A stretch of 24,123 nt of DNA from an uncultured Collinsella sp. (GTDB lineage Bacteria > Actinomycetota > Coriobacteriia > Coriobacteriales > Coriobacteriaceae), in assembly GCA_902493615.1 (NCBI GenBank), contig CABUQK010000013.1, forward strand, positions 1 through 24,123, read 5' to 3'. Position numbers and translations under genes: made by a program. The notes below the pieces were generated by a model that was not told the DNA's origin, made no database searches, and saw only the letters and a list, made by a program, of their open reading frames with translations. Positions 7,008 through 14,499 of the stretch are shown in pieces. Position 1 is the first letter of the stretch; each line of letters opens with the position of its first letter.

Positions 7008-7048
7008 CAAAAGCCCCCGAAAAGCGAGCGAAACGCTTTCCGGGGGCT
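7008..7048 (-). terminator. Rho-independent terminator after the DUF5692 gene
   Basis: AGCCCCCG (7012-7019) pairs with CGGGGGCT (7041-7048). After one mismatch the stem continues AAAGCG with CGCTTT, around a 7-nt loop. On the minus strand the stem is followed by TTTGTC, a short T-run. It sits 67 nt after the stop of the upstream minus-strand gene. Confidence 0.85.
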
Positions 7049-7115
7049 CTGCGAGACATTGGATGAAAATCCTGACGGGCGGGCCTATGCCCAACTGCCA
7101 ACAGCGACCAACATG

Positions 7116-8123
7116 TTACTCGGCGTGCGCGTAATCAACCTTGGCGCGGCGAGCAGTAGCCTTCTCCCAATCGCTGGTTCCCTCAAAGACGTCCTGCTTG
7201 TAGGGATTGCGGCCGAGCTTCTTGGCACGGTAGGCGATGTAGATGATCGCGGCGACGTTGGCGACCAGTGCGGCGATCGAGACCGCGGTAGCGGCGCCGG
7301 GGTCGAGCGTGGAGTGGGTCACAAAGATGGACTCCTCCTGGAAGTACGGGAACACCTGGGCAAACATGCACCAAATAGCAAGCGTAAAGGCGCGGTTCTG
7401 GATCCAGCCGCCCTTGTTCCAGATAAAGGCGGCGACGGTGGGCGCCAGCAGCAGCGCAAAGCCGCAGAACCAGGAGTGGGTGGGCAGGCAGTTGTAGGTG
7501 TAGCAGAAGTTCCAGATATCGTAGGCGATAATGTAGACCCAGGTCATATCGGGCCACAGCATGTCGGTCTGATCCTCGGAGGCGTAGACGCTCCACCAAC
7601 CGGTCATGCAGAAGATGTTGATGATACCGGCGATGCCGTTGAACACGTTGTTCCAGCCGGCCAGCTGCGTAGCACCTTCGGAGGTGACCCAGGTGGACTC
7701 GCCCAGGACAAAGAAGTGATAGGCGCTCTCGAAGTCGGACACGACGGCGATCATGATGTTGATGGCGACGATCACAAACGGCCATGCGCGGAACCAATGC
7801 GCCTTGCCAATCTTGCCCCACTGGTACTTAATGGCAATGAAGCCCCAGCAACCGGCCAGCGCCGCGTATACCTTGGCGTAGTGGAACCAGCTGTTCTGGT
7901 ACACATGGGTGGGGTTGGTGAGCGCCCACTCGGCACCCTGCGAGACGCCGATGGCGATGGCGACGCAGTAGATGGTCATGGCCAGCGGAGCCACGCCAAA
8001 GATGATTGCCGCGCCTAGCTTGGTGCGGCGGCCGACCTCGTTGAGCACGATCAGGCCAATAAAGACCATGGCCCAGCCGGCCCAGTGGATAAGGGTATCG
8101 CTACCCCAAACATCGAACAGCAT
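7116..8123 (-). CDS. DUF5692-like polytopic membrane protein
   Basis: A 335-residue integral membrane protein with about nine to ten hydrophobic segments rich in Trp, Tyr and Phe, starting MLFDVWGSDTLIHWAG and ending in a charged cytoplasmic tail (YRAKKLGRNPYKQDVFEG). I recognise the pattern (LNEVGRRTK, NSWFHYAKVYAALAGC) as the DUF5692 family of gut anaerobes, from memory and not by search; its role is unknown, and transport or sensing are only guesses. The ATG at 8121-8123 is preceded by AAGGAGA. It lies 63 bp downstream of the TetR gene on the same strand, so the two are probably co-transcribed. A terminator follows at 7008-7048. Confidence 0.75.
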   Translation of the reverse strand: MLFDVWGSDTLIHWAGWAMVFIGLIVLNEVGRRTKLGAAIIFGVAPLAMTIYCVAIAIGVSQGAEWALTNPTHVYQNSWFHYAKVYAALAGCWGFIAIKYQWGKIGKAHWFRAWPFVIVAINIMIAVVSDFESAYHFFVLGESTWVTSEGATQLAGWNNVFNGIAGIINIFCMTGWWSVYASEDQTDMLWPDMTWVYIIAYDIWNFCYTYNCLPTHSWFCGFALLLAPTVAAFIWNKGGWIQNRAFTLAIWCMFAQVFPYFQEESIFVTHSTLDPGAATAVSIAALVANVAAIIYIAYRAKKLGRNPYKQDVFEGTSDWEKATARRAKVDYAHAE

Positions 8124-8186
8124 GCTGCTCTCCTTTCACACGCCCGCGGCCCCTCTTCTGATCGCGGGCAGTTTGGCCAAATGTCG

Positions 8187-8849
8187 TCAGTTCTGGGGCT
8201 TGCGCTCCGGATACTTGGCGGTGTAGCCCTCGATGTGGAGTGTCGAGGCGATGATTTCCTTGACCGTCTCGTCGGGCACATCGGGGTGCGTGCGGATATA
8301 CATCAACAACCCCATGATGAGGGCGTAGAACGTCTCGTAGACATGATCGATGCGTAGCTCATGATGGGCGACAAAATCCACCACGGTGGTATCGCAGATA
8401 TACTGCGCCACGCGCTGGACCACGTTGTGCAAAAAGCCGCCGTAGAGCGCGCCGCTGCTCGAGGTGAGCGTGCTCGGCAGCTCGTGGCCGCTGGCGACCA
8501 GGCGCTTAAAGAGCGGGGCGATGGTGTCGAGCGCGCCCTCGATATCGCCGACGGTGCGGCCGGCGTTCCACTGCTCGAGCTCGGAGATAAAGCCGTCGAT
8601 TGCCTCGTCCATAACAGCGGTGACGGCGGCGTCCATGTCGGCGAAGTAGTGGTAAAACAGCGAGCGCGTGCAGCCGGCTCGCTTGGTCACGGCCGATACC
8701 GATAGGTGGGACACGCCCAGCTCGGAGCTTACGGTACGCACGGCATCGAGGATCTCGCGACGGCGTTCGTCGCCCGTCAGACGCTTTGCCGCGCTATCGG
8801 ATGCGGGAACGGCATCGACCACAGAGGTATCTGCTGTGTTGTTGCCCAT
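8187..8849 (-). CDS. TetR/AcrR family transcriptional regulator
   Basis: A 220-residue one-component regulator. After a 25-residue flexible start comes the classic TetR helix-turn-helix (about 26-75), with the hallmark RREILDAV, LSVSAVTKRAGCTRSLFYHYFADMDAAV. The C-terminal helical ligand and dimer domain is not recognisable by ligand class. The ribosome site AAAGGCGG lies upstream of the ATG at 8847-8849. It is divergent from the oxidoreductase gene, and two matching palindromes lie between them (8908-8945), so it probably represses itself, the DUF5692 gene behind it and the oxidoreductase-hypA pair. The inducer is unknown. Confidence 0.93.
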   Translation of the reverse strand: MGNNTADTSVVDAVPASDSAAKRLTGDERRREILDAVRTVSSELGVSHLSVSAVTKRAGCTRSLFYHYFADMDAAVTAVMDEAIDGFISELEQWNAGRTVGDIEGALDTIAPLFKRLVASGHELPSTLTSSSGALYGGFLHNVVQRVAQYICDTTVVDFVAHHELRIDHVYETFYALIMGLLMYIRTHPDVPDETVKEIIASTLHIEGYTAKYPERKPQN

Positions 8850-8907
8850 GTTTTGCCGCCTTTCATCCTCTTTTGCCTGACCGTTCGCCTAACAGTCTTG
8901 AATATTG

Positions 8908-8945
8908 TTGACGGTTCGTCAATACTATTTTTGACACAATGTCAA
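8908..8945. promoter_or_regulatory. Two TetR-type operators between divergent genes
   Basis: TTGACG-GTT-CGTCAA at 8908-8922 and TTGACA-CAA-TGTCAA at 8931-8945 are both perfect 6-3-6 palindromes with the same half-site TTGAC. Their centres are 23 bp apart, about two helical turns. They lie 58-96 bp from the two divergent starts. TTGACA in the second copy also equals a consensus -35 box, so binding could block the polymerase directly, though I see no good -10 box paired with it. Assignment to the adjacent TetR protein is inference from position. Confidence 0.75.
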
Positions 8946-8961
8946 CTAATGGCGGGTGAAC

Positions 8962-8977
8962 GGCATGGGGGCATGCC
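8962..8977 (+). other. Small hairpin in the oxidoreductase leader
   Basis: GGCATG (8962-8967) pairs with CATGCC (8972-8977) around a GGGG loop. It lies between the operators and the chosen start at 9040. There is no T-run. A role is uncertain. Confidence 0.35.
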
Positions 8978-9039
8978 CGGCCTGCAAAAAAAGAGGGGTG
9001 CCGCGGTCTCGCCGGGCTGTGGCAAGAGAAGGGACAACC

Positions 9040-11817
9040 ATGATTCTCAACGGACCGGGGATTAGCTACACCGAGCCCGATATCGGTTCGGAGTTCGTGC
9101 CGCCGCTGCCGGAGCATCCGCGCGAGGCCATCGTCAAGCTGTGCGAGCACTGCACCAACCGTCTGCTGCATCGCGATGAGCTGCTGGGCTACGAGTACTG
9201 GTCGTTTGCCGAGGCCGCAACCGACGAGCAGGCCGAAGTGCTCTGCAAGATGAAGATGCGCCGTCCCTATACGCTGTCCGAGATGGTCAAGCTCACCGGC
9301 ATGTCCGAAGCCGATATCGAGAAGATGCTCGACGACATGAGCTACACGGGTCTGCTCGAGTACAACTGGGAAAACCCCGAGCGCGCCAAGCAGTGGGTGC
9401 TGCCCATGCTGGTGCCGGGTTCCGCCGAGTTCCTCAACATGCGCGTGAGCCAGCTCGAGGAGCACCCGGTCTATGCCAAGTTCTTTGAGCAGGCGTCCAA
9501 GGGACCGCTGTCGAAGGCCACGCCGATGGTACCGCCCGGAGGCGCCGGTATCGGCATGCATGTCATTCCGGTCGAGAAGGCTATCGACGCCGCGAGCACC
9601 TCGGTGCCGATCGAGCATATCGAGCATTGGCTCGACAAATACGATGGCAAATATGCCGCTAGCACCTGCAGCTGCCGCGCGAGCCGTCGCGTGATGGGTG
9701 AGGGCTGCGCCGACGACCCGGCCGATTGGTGCATCGCCGTGGGCGATATGGCCGACTACGTGGTTGAGACCGATCGTGGCCATTACGTGACCCGCGACGA
9801 GGTCTACGACATCCTGCGCCAGGCCGAGGACAACGGCTTCGTGCACCAGATTACCAACATTGACGGCGAGAACAAGATCTTCGCCATCTGCAACTGCAAC
9901 GTCAACGTGTGCTATGCCCTGCGCACCTCGCAGCTGTTCAACACGCCCAACCTGTCACGCTCGGCCTATGTCGCCAAGGTCGAGAAGGACAAGTGCGTGG
10001 CCTGCGGTCGCTGCGTTGAGGTGTGTCCGGCCGGCGCCGCCAAGCTCGGCCAGAAGCTCTGCAGCAAAAAGGCCGGCGGACAGGTGCCCGAATATCCGCG
10101 CCAGGAGCTGCCCGACGCTACCAAGTGGGACCACACCAAGTGGTCGCCCAACTACCGCAACGACAACCGCATCGAGACGCATGAGTCCGGCACCGCTCCC
10201 TGCAAGACGGCCTGCCCCGCGCACGTTGCCGTTCAGGGCTATTTGAAGCTCGCGGCTCAGGGTCGCTATGACGAGGCACTGGCGCTCATCAAGCGTGAGA
10301 ACCCGCTGCCCGCCATCTGCGGCCGTGTGTGCAACCGCCGCTGCGAGGACGCCTGCACCCGCGGCCGTGTGGACGCCGCCGTGGCCATCGACGAGGTCAA
10401 GAAGTTCATCGCCCAGCGCGATCTGGATGCCGCGACTCGCTATGTCCCACCTGTGGTGACCCCGACGCGCGCTGGCGGCTTCGATCAGAAGATTGCCATT
10501 ATCGGTGCCGGTCCGGCCGGCCTGTCCTGTGCCTTCTATCTGGCCGAGAAGGGCTACAAGCCCGTCGTATTCGAGAAGAACGAGCGCCCGGGCGGCATGC
10601 TCACCTACGGCATTCCCAGCTTTAAGCTGCAGAAGGATGTTATCGAGGCCGAGGTCGAGGTCATTCACCTGATGGGTGCTGAGTTCCGCTATGGCGTTGA
10701 GGTCGGTCGCGATGTGACGCTCGACGAGCTACGCGCGCAGGGCTTTAAGGCCTTTTATGTGGCCATCGGCTGCCAGGGCGGTCGCCTTGCCGGTATTCCG
10801 GGCGAGGATGCCGAGGACGTGACCGTAGCCGTCGACTTCCTTCGCGAGGTTAACAGCGGCAAGATCGATACCCTGTCCGGCCGCACCATTGTGGTGGGCG
10901 GCGGCAACGTGGCCATCGACGTTGCCCGCAACGCCTGCCGTCTGGGTTCCGAGCACGTTGAGATGTTCTGCCTGGAGAGCGAGGCCCAGATGCCCGCCAG
11001 CGAAGAGGAGCGTCGCGAGGCCGTTGAGGACGGCGCGCACATCAGCTGCGGTTGGGGCCCCAAGGAAGTTCACCTGGACGAGGCCGGTCGTGTGTGCGGC
11101 ATCACCTTCAAGCGCTGCACGCGTGTCTTTGACGACGAGGGCCGTCTTGCGCCCGAGTACGACGAGAACAATCTGCGCCGTGTCGATGCCGACCGTGTCG
11201 TCATGTCGATTGGCCAGTCCATTGTGTGGGGCGACCTGCTGGCTGGCTCCAAGGTGGAGCTCGGCCGCGGCCAGGGCGCCCTTGCCGATCCCCAGACTTA
11301 CCAGACCGCCGAACCCGACATCTTTGTGGGTGGTGACGTCTATACCGGTCCGAGCTTTGCCATCGACGCCATCGCCGCCGGCCACGAGGCCGCGGTGTCC
11401 ATCCATCGCTTTGTGCAGCCGGGCTCCACGCTCACCATCGGCCGCAACCAGCGCCGCTACACCGCGCTCGACCGCGACGACGTTGTGCTCGAGAGCTACG
11501 ACAACGCGAGCCGCGAGGTTGCGCATGTGGACCGCGAACGCGAGAAGGCTGCGCCGTTTAGCGAGTATGTTGAGACCTTTACCGAGGAGCAGGTGCGCGC
11601 CGAGACCGCCCGCTGCCTGGGCTGCGGCGCCTCGATCGTCGACCCCAACAAGTGCATCGGCTGCGGCCTGTGCACCACCAAGTGCGCGTTTGACGCCATC
11701 CATCTGGATCGCGACCGCCCCGAGTGCTCCACGATGGTCAAATACGAGCAAAAGCTCCCAAGTCTGGGCAAGTATGCTTTGAAGCGCGCCATCAAGATTA
11801 AGTTCGGTCGCAAGTAA
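9040..11817 (+). CDS. Multi-cluster Fe-S / FAD / NAD(P) oxidoreductase
   Basis: A 925-residue fused redox protein, probably soluble and cytoplasmic, moving electrons between NAD(P)H and Fe-S centres. In order: an N-terminal module with a helix-turn-helix-like segment (TLSEMVKLTGMSEADIEKML) and CEHC, TCSCR and ICNCN cysteine motifs; a ferredoxin motif C319-C322-C325-C329; a GltD-type cysteine domain (C388, C392, C427, C431, C435, C439); an FAD site GAGPAG near 489; an NAD(P) site VGGGNVAID near 619; the FAD closing motif GGDVYTGP; and a C-terminal two-cluster-like ferredoxin region (C859, C862, C872, C875, C878, C882). The ATG at 9040 has AGAAGGGA before it; the longer frame from 8956 lacks such a site and the codon bias. 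Partner and substrate are unknown. The neighbouring hypA-like gene hints at hydrogenase or another nickel enzyme. Confidence 0.88.
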   Translation: MILNGPGISYTEPDIGSEFVPPLPEHPREAIVKLCEHCTNRLLHRDELLGYEYWSFAEAATDEQAEVLCKMKMRRPYTLSEMVKLTGMSEADIEKMLDDMSYTGLLEYNWENPERAKQWVLPMLVPGSAEFLNMRVSQLEEHPVYAKFFEQASKGPLSKATPMVPPGGAGIGMHVIPVEKAIDAASTSVPIEHIEHWLDKYDGKYAASTCSCRASRRVMGEGCADDPADWCIAVGDMADYVVETDRGHYVTRDEVYDILRQAEDNGFVHQITNIDGENKIFAICNCNVNVCYALRTSQLFNTPNLSRSAYVAKVEKDKCVACGRCVEVCPAGAAKLGQKLCSKKAGGQVPEYPRQELPDATKWDHTKWSPNYRNDNRIETHESGTAPCKTACPAHVAVQGYLKLAAQGRYDEALALIKRENPLPAICGRVCNRRCEDACTRGRVDAAVAIDEVKKFIAQRDLDAATRYVPPVVTPTRAGGFDQKIAIIGAGPAGLSCAFYLAEKGYKPVVFEKNERPGGMLTYGIPSFKLQKDVIEAEVEVIHLMGAEFRYGVEVGRDVTLDELRAQGFKAFYVAIGCQGGRLAGIPGEDAEDVTVAVDFLREVNSGKIDTLSGRTIVVGGGNVAIDVARNACRLGSEHVEMFCLESEAQMPASEEERREAVEDGAHISCGWGPKEVHLDEAGRVCGITFKRCTRVFDDEGRLAPEYDENNLRRVDADRVVMSIGQSIVWGDLLAGSKVELGRGQGALADPQTYQTAEPDIFVGGDVYTGPSFAIDAIAAGHEAAVSIHRFVQPGSTLTIGRNQRRYTALDRDDVVLESYDNASREVAHVDREREKAAPFSEYVETFTEEQVRAETARCLGCGASIVDPNKCIGCGLCTTKCAFDAIHLDRDRPECSTMVKYEQKLPSLGKYALKRAIKIKFGRK

Positions 11818-11849
11818 GTAGTCATAACGGGAACGGCGGAAGGAAATAA

Positions 11850-12278
11850 ATGCACGAGCTCGGAATCGTCTATCACATCATTCGTGATGTTGAGAATGTG
11901 GCGCGCGCCAATGGCGTGAGTCGCGTTTCGAGCGTCACGCTGCTGCTGGGCGAGGTCTCGGGCGTCATTCCCGACTTGCTGCTCGACGCCTGGCGCTGGG
12001 CGGCAGATAAAAAGTCCATTACCGAGGGTGCGGAGCTTCTTGTGGAGCCTGTCGAGGCCGTGACGCATTGCGAGGCGTGCGGCCGCGACTATGCGACCGT
12101 CGAGCACGGCAAGACCTGCCCTCATTGCGGCAGCGGCGAAACATACCTGCTGCAGGGCCAGGAGGTCATGATCAAGCAGATCGAGACCCCCGACGAGGAC
12201 CCGGCAGGCGCTGCCCCCGATGGCCCTTCCGACGCTCCCGACGCCGTCGACGCCGCCAACCCACTCCGCATCGTCTAG
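11850..12278 (+). CDS. hypA: HypA-like nickel metallochaperone
   Basis: A 142-residue protein of the HypA/HybF family, which delivers nickel to [NiFe]-hydrogenase and sometimes urease. The N-terminus is MHE, whose His2 is the nickel ligand. The zinc-finger cysteines are C74-x2-C77 and C90-x2-C93, at the usual places. The fold-typical VTLLLGEVSGVIPDLL is present. The tail from about 112 is an unusual acidic/Pro/Ala extension, longer than in most members. AAGGAA precedes the ATG, and the gene starts 32 nt after the oxidoreductase, so both are probably one transcript. No hydrogenase structural gene or other hyp gene is in the window, so the enzyme it serves must lie elsewhere, or the protein has a different client. 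Confidence 0.9.
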   Translation: MHELGIVYHIIRDVENVARANGVSRVSSVTLLLGEVSGVIPDLLLDAWRWAADKKSITEGAELLVEPVEAVTHCEACGRDYATVEHGKTCPHCGSGETYLLQGQEVMIKQIETPDEDPAGAAPDGPSDAPDAVDAANPLRIV

Positions 12279-12282
12279 TCCT

Positions 12283-12338
12283 TAGTCGTTGGGGACGTTC
12301 TTACATGACTAGTCAAACAAGAACGTTCCCAACGACTA
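12283..12338. repeat. 20-bp inverted repeat hairpin after hypA
   Basis: TAGTCGTTGGGGACGTTCTT (12283-12302) pairs with 12319-12338, with a single G-T wobble. The 16-nt loop contains the palindrome GACTAGTC. It starts 5 nt after the hypA stop. No T-run follows, so it is a poor intrinsic terminator, though it may protect the mRNA 3' end. Its shape matches the hairpins at 445-499 and 3658-3724. Confidence 0.88.
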
Positions 12339-12580
12339 CTTGCGCTGGAACATAAGTCACGAAAATAGTCAAGCCATGTCTGTTTAAACAAAATAGCAGC
12401 AGTACAAGTACATTCGCACTTGCTTAAAATCATTATTAATGAACAGCCTGCTTGTATCTGTAAAGTACATGGCTTGATGAGCAACGCTTTGGCGGGTAAT
12501 GAGTCGAAAAGCAGCAATGTAACCAATTTGTAACAAACTTAGACGTTTAAACAAATAATCCAACCTTTTGCGAATTTAGC

Positions 12581-12586
12581 TATAAT
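12581..12586 (+). promoter_or_regulatory. Probable -10 box of the PTS operon
   Basis: A perfect TATAAT, placing transcription start near 12593 and giving a leader of about 64 nt. The hexamer 17 bp upstream does not resemble a -35 box, which suggests an activator is needed. The two TGTAAC boxes at 12519-12534 lie about 60-75 bp upstream of that start, a common activator position. Inference. Confidence 0.55.
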
Positions 12587-12656
12587 TCCACAATCCAAAC
12601 AGGTATACTCCTTTCATGTCGTGTAGGAAATACGTAGACAAAAAGGAGGTTATGTG

Positions 12657-13646
12657 ATGGTAAGTATTGTTCTTGCTAGCCACGGGGACTTGGCAGCTGG
12701 AATCAAGCAGACGGGCTCGATGGTCTTTGGCGATCAGCCGTCTGTTGCCGTGGTCTCGCTCGAGCCGAGCATGGGCCCCGACGATTTCCGTGCCAAGGTC
12801 GAGGAAGCAGTCGCTTCCTTCGAGGACCAGGAGCAGGTGCTCTTCCTCGTTGATCTGTGGGGCGGCACGCCGTTCAACCAGATCAGCGGGCTCATCGAGG
12901 GCCACGATTCCTGGGCTATCGTCACCGGTGTCAACCTGCCTATGCTCATCGAGGCATATTCGCAGCGCTTTGACGCAAAGAACACTGCACATGCGATCGC
13001 AAAACATCTCGTGACTGAGGCTAAGGCTGGCGTGCGCGTCAAGCCCGAGTCTCTGGAGCCCGAGGAGAAGAAGCCGGCTGCGGCCGCCGCTGCTCCTGCA
13101 GGCGCCATTCCTCCGGGAACGGTCATCGGCGACGGGCACATCAAGATTGCCCACGTCCGTATCGACACCCGTCTGCTTCATGGTCAGGTGGCCACCACGT
13201 GGACCAAGCAGATCAACCCCAACCGCATCATCGTGGTTTCCGACGGCGTTGCTCACGACGAGCTCCGTAAGACCATGATCGAGCAGGCTGCCCCTCCGGG
13301 AGTCCATGCCAACGTCGTGCCCATCAAGAAGATGGCCGAGGTTGTCAAGGACACGCGCTTTGGTGACACCAAGGCCATGCTGCTCTTTGAGAACCCGCAG
13401 GATCTGCTCAAGGCCATCGAGGCCGGCGTCGACATCAAGGAAGTCAACATCGGTTCCATGGCTCACTCCAAGGGCAAGGTCGTCGTCACCAACGCCGTCG
13501 CTATGGGCGATGACGACGTCAAGACTCTCGAGGCCCTTAAAGCCAAGGGCGTCAAGTTCGAGGTCCGCAAGGTTCCTTCGGATTCCTCCGAGGATCTCGA
13601 CGCCATGTTGAAGAAAGCTAAGGCCGAACTGGCCGCTCAAGCATAG
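12657..13646 (+). CDS. PTS mannose-family EIIAB component
   Basis: A 329-residue cytoplasmic phosphocarrier of the mannose/fructose/sorbose PTS. The EIIA domain (about 1-130) has its phosphoryl-accepting His9 in VLASHGDLAAGIK, and LVDLWGGTPFNQ is family-typical. An Ala/Pro-rich linker (KKPAAAAAAPAGAIPPG) joins it to the EIIB domain (about 157-329), with RIDTRLLHGQ and His175 as the second phosphorylation site. The A-B fusion matches E. coli ManX. The perfect ribosome site AGGAGG is 7 nt before the ATG at 12657; the GTG at 12654 is too close. It is the first gene of the operon. Sugar specificity (mannose, glucose, fructose, an amino sugar) cannot be read from the sequence. Confidence 0.95.
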   Translation: MVSIVLASHGDLAAGIKQTGSMVFGDQPSVAVVSLEPSMGPDDFRAKVEEAVASFEDQEQVLFLVDLWGGTPFNQISGLIEGHDSWAIVTGVNLPMLIEAYSQRFDAKNTAHAIAKHLVTEAKAGVRVKPESLEPEEKKPAAAAAAPAGAIPPGTVIGDGHIKIAHVRIDTRLLHGQVATTWTKQINPNRIIVVSDGVAHDELRKTMIEQAAPPGVHANVVPIKKMAEVVKDTRFGDTKAMLLFENPQDLLKAIEAGVDIKEVNIGSMAHSKGKVVVTNAVAMGDDDVKTLEALKAKGVKFEVRKVPSDSSEDLDAMLKKAKAELAAQA

Positions 13647-13664
13647 TAAAGGAGGGTCCGATAC

Positions 13665-14483
13665 ATGTCTGCAATCACTATTCTGCTTGTTGCGATTGTC
13701 GCGTTGCTTGCCGGTATGGAAGGCATTCTGGATGAGTTCCAGTTCCATCAGCCGCTCGTGGCATGCACGCTTATCGGTCTCGTAACCGGTCACCTTCAGG
13801 AGGGCATCCTCCTGGGCGGTTCGCTCCAGATGATGGCCCTTGGCTGGGCTAACGTCGGCGCCGCTGTCGCGCCTGACGCCGCTCTGGCCTCGGTCGCTTC
13901 TTCGATCATCATGGTGCTCGCCCTCAACGGTGGCGCCACCGATTCGGCCAAGGCCGTTACCACCGCTATCGCCGTCGCCGTCCCGCTGTCGGTCGCTGGT
14001 CTGTTCCTGACCATGATCTGCCGTACCATTGCTACCGCTATCGCTCACGCCATGGACGGTTGCGCCGAGAAGGGCGACTTCTCCGGCATCGAGCGCTGGC
14101 AGTATGCTGCCATCCTCATGCAGGGCCTTCGTATCGCCATCCCGGCAGTGCTTCTGTGCGTCATCCCGGCCGAGGCCGTTACCAACGCGCTTAACGCTAT
14201 GCCCGACTGGCTGTCCGGCGGCATGGCTGTCGGCGGCGGCATGGTCGCTTCCGTCGGTTACGCCATGGTCATCAACATGATGGCCACCAAGGAGACCTGG
14301 CCGTTCTTCGTCCTCGGCTTTGTCCTTGCTGCCATCCCTCAGCTCACGCTGATCGCCCTTGGTCTCATCGGCATCTCCCTTGCCCTCATCTACCTTGGCC
14401 TTAAGGATCTGGCCAAGCAGGGTGGCGGCATGGGCGGTGGCTCCGGCGACCCGCTCGGCGACATTCTGAACGATTACGAGTAG
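13665..14483 (+). CDS. PTS mannose-family EIIC component
   Basis: A 272-residue membrane permease subunit that, with EIID, forms the sugar channel in the cytoplasmic membrane. It starts with a hydrophobic segment and has the family motif LLGGSLQMMALGWANVGAA near residues 49-67, plus several further hydrophobic helices. AAAGGAGGG precedes the ATG, 18 nt after the EIIAB stop. The C-terminus ends in a Gly-rich GGGMGGGSGDPLG stretch facing the cytoplasm. Confidence 0.95.
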   Translation: MSAITILLVAIVALLAGMEGILDEFQFHQPLVACTLIGLVTGHLQEGILLGGSLQMMALGWANVGAAVAPDAALASVASSIIMVLALNGGATDSAKAVTTAIAVAVPLSVAGLFLTMICRTIATAIAHAMDGCAEKGDFSGIERWQYAAILMQGLRIAIPAVLLCVIPAEAVTNALNAMPDWLSGGMAVGGGMVASVGYAMVINMMATKETWPFFVLGFVLAAIPQLTLIALGLIGISLALIYLGLKDLAKQGGGMGGGSGDPLGDILNDYE

Positions 14484-14499
14484 GAGGGGAGTGATACAT

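Larger units (their letters stand above)
12279..12656. other. Less GC-rich non-coding leader of the PTS operon
   Basis: No supported gene in 378 bp. It contains the hairpin element 12283-12338, an inverted pair TCAAGCCATG (12369-12378) / CATGGCTTGA (12468-12477), two copies of GTTTAAACAAA (12382-12392 and 12545-12555), two TGTAAC boxes 10 bp apart (12519 and 12529) and a -10 box at 12581. The A/T content is clearly higher than in the flanking genes, as expected of a regulated promoter region. Confidence 0.75.

Noticed and set aside
8956..9039. Longer N-terminus (28 residues) for the oxidoreductase
   Set aside because: The extra MNGMGACPACKKRG part has no ribosome site and different codon use; AGAAGGGA sits correctly before the ATG at 9040.
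10729..11751. 340-codon minus-strand frame opposite the oxidoreductase
   Set aside because: A shadow of the real gene, rich in Ala, Gly, Val and His with no motif or ribosome site.
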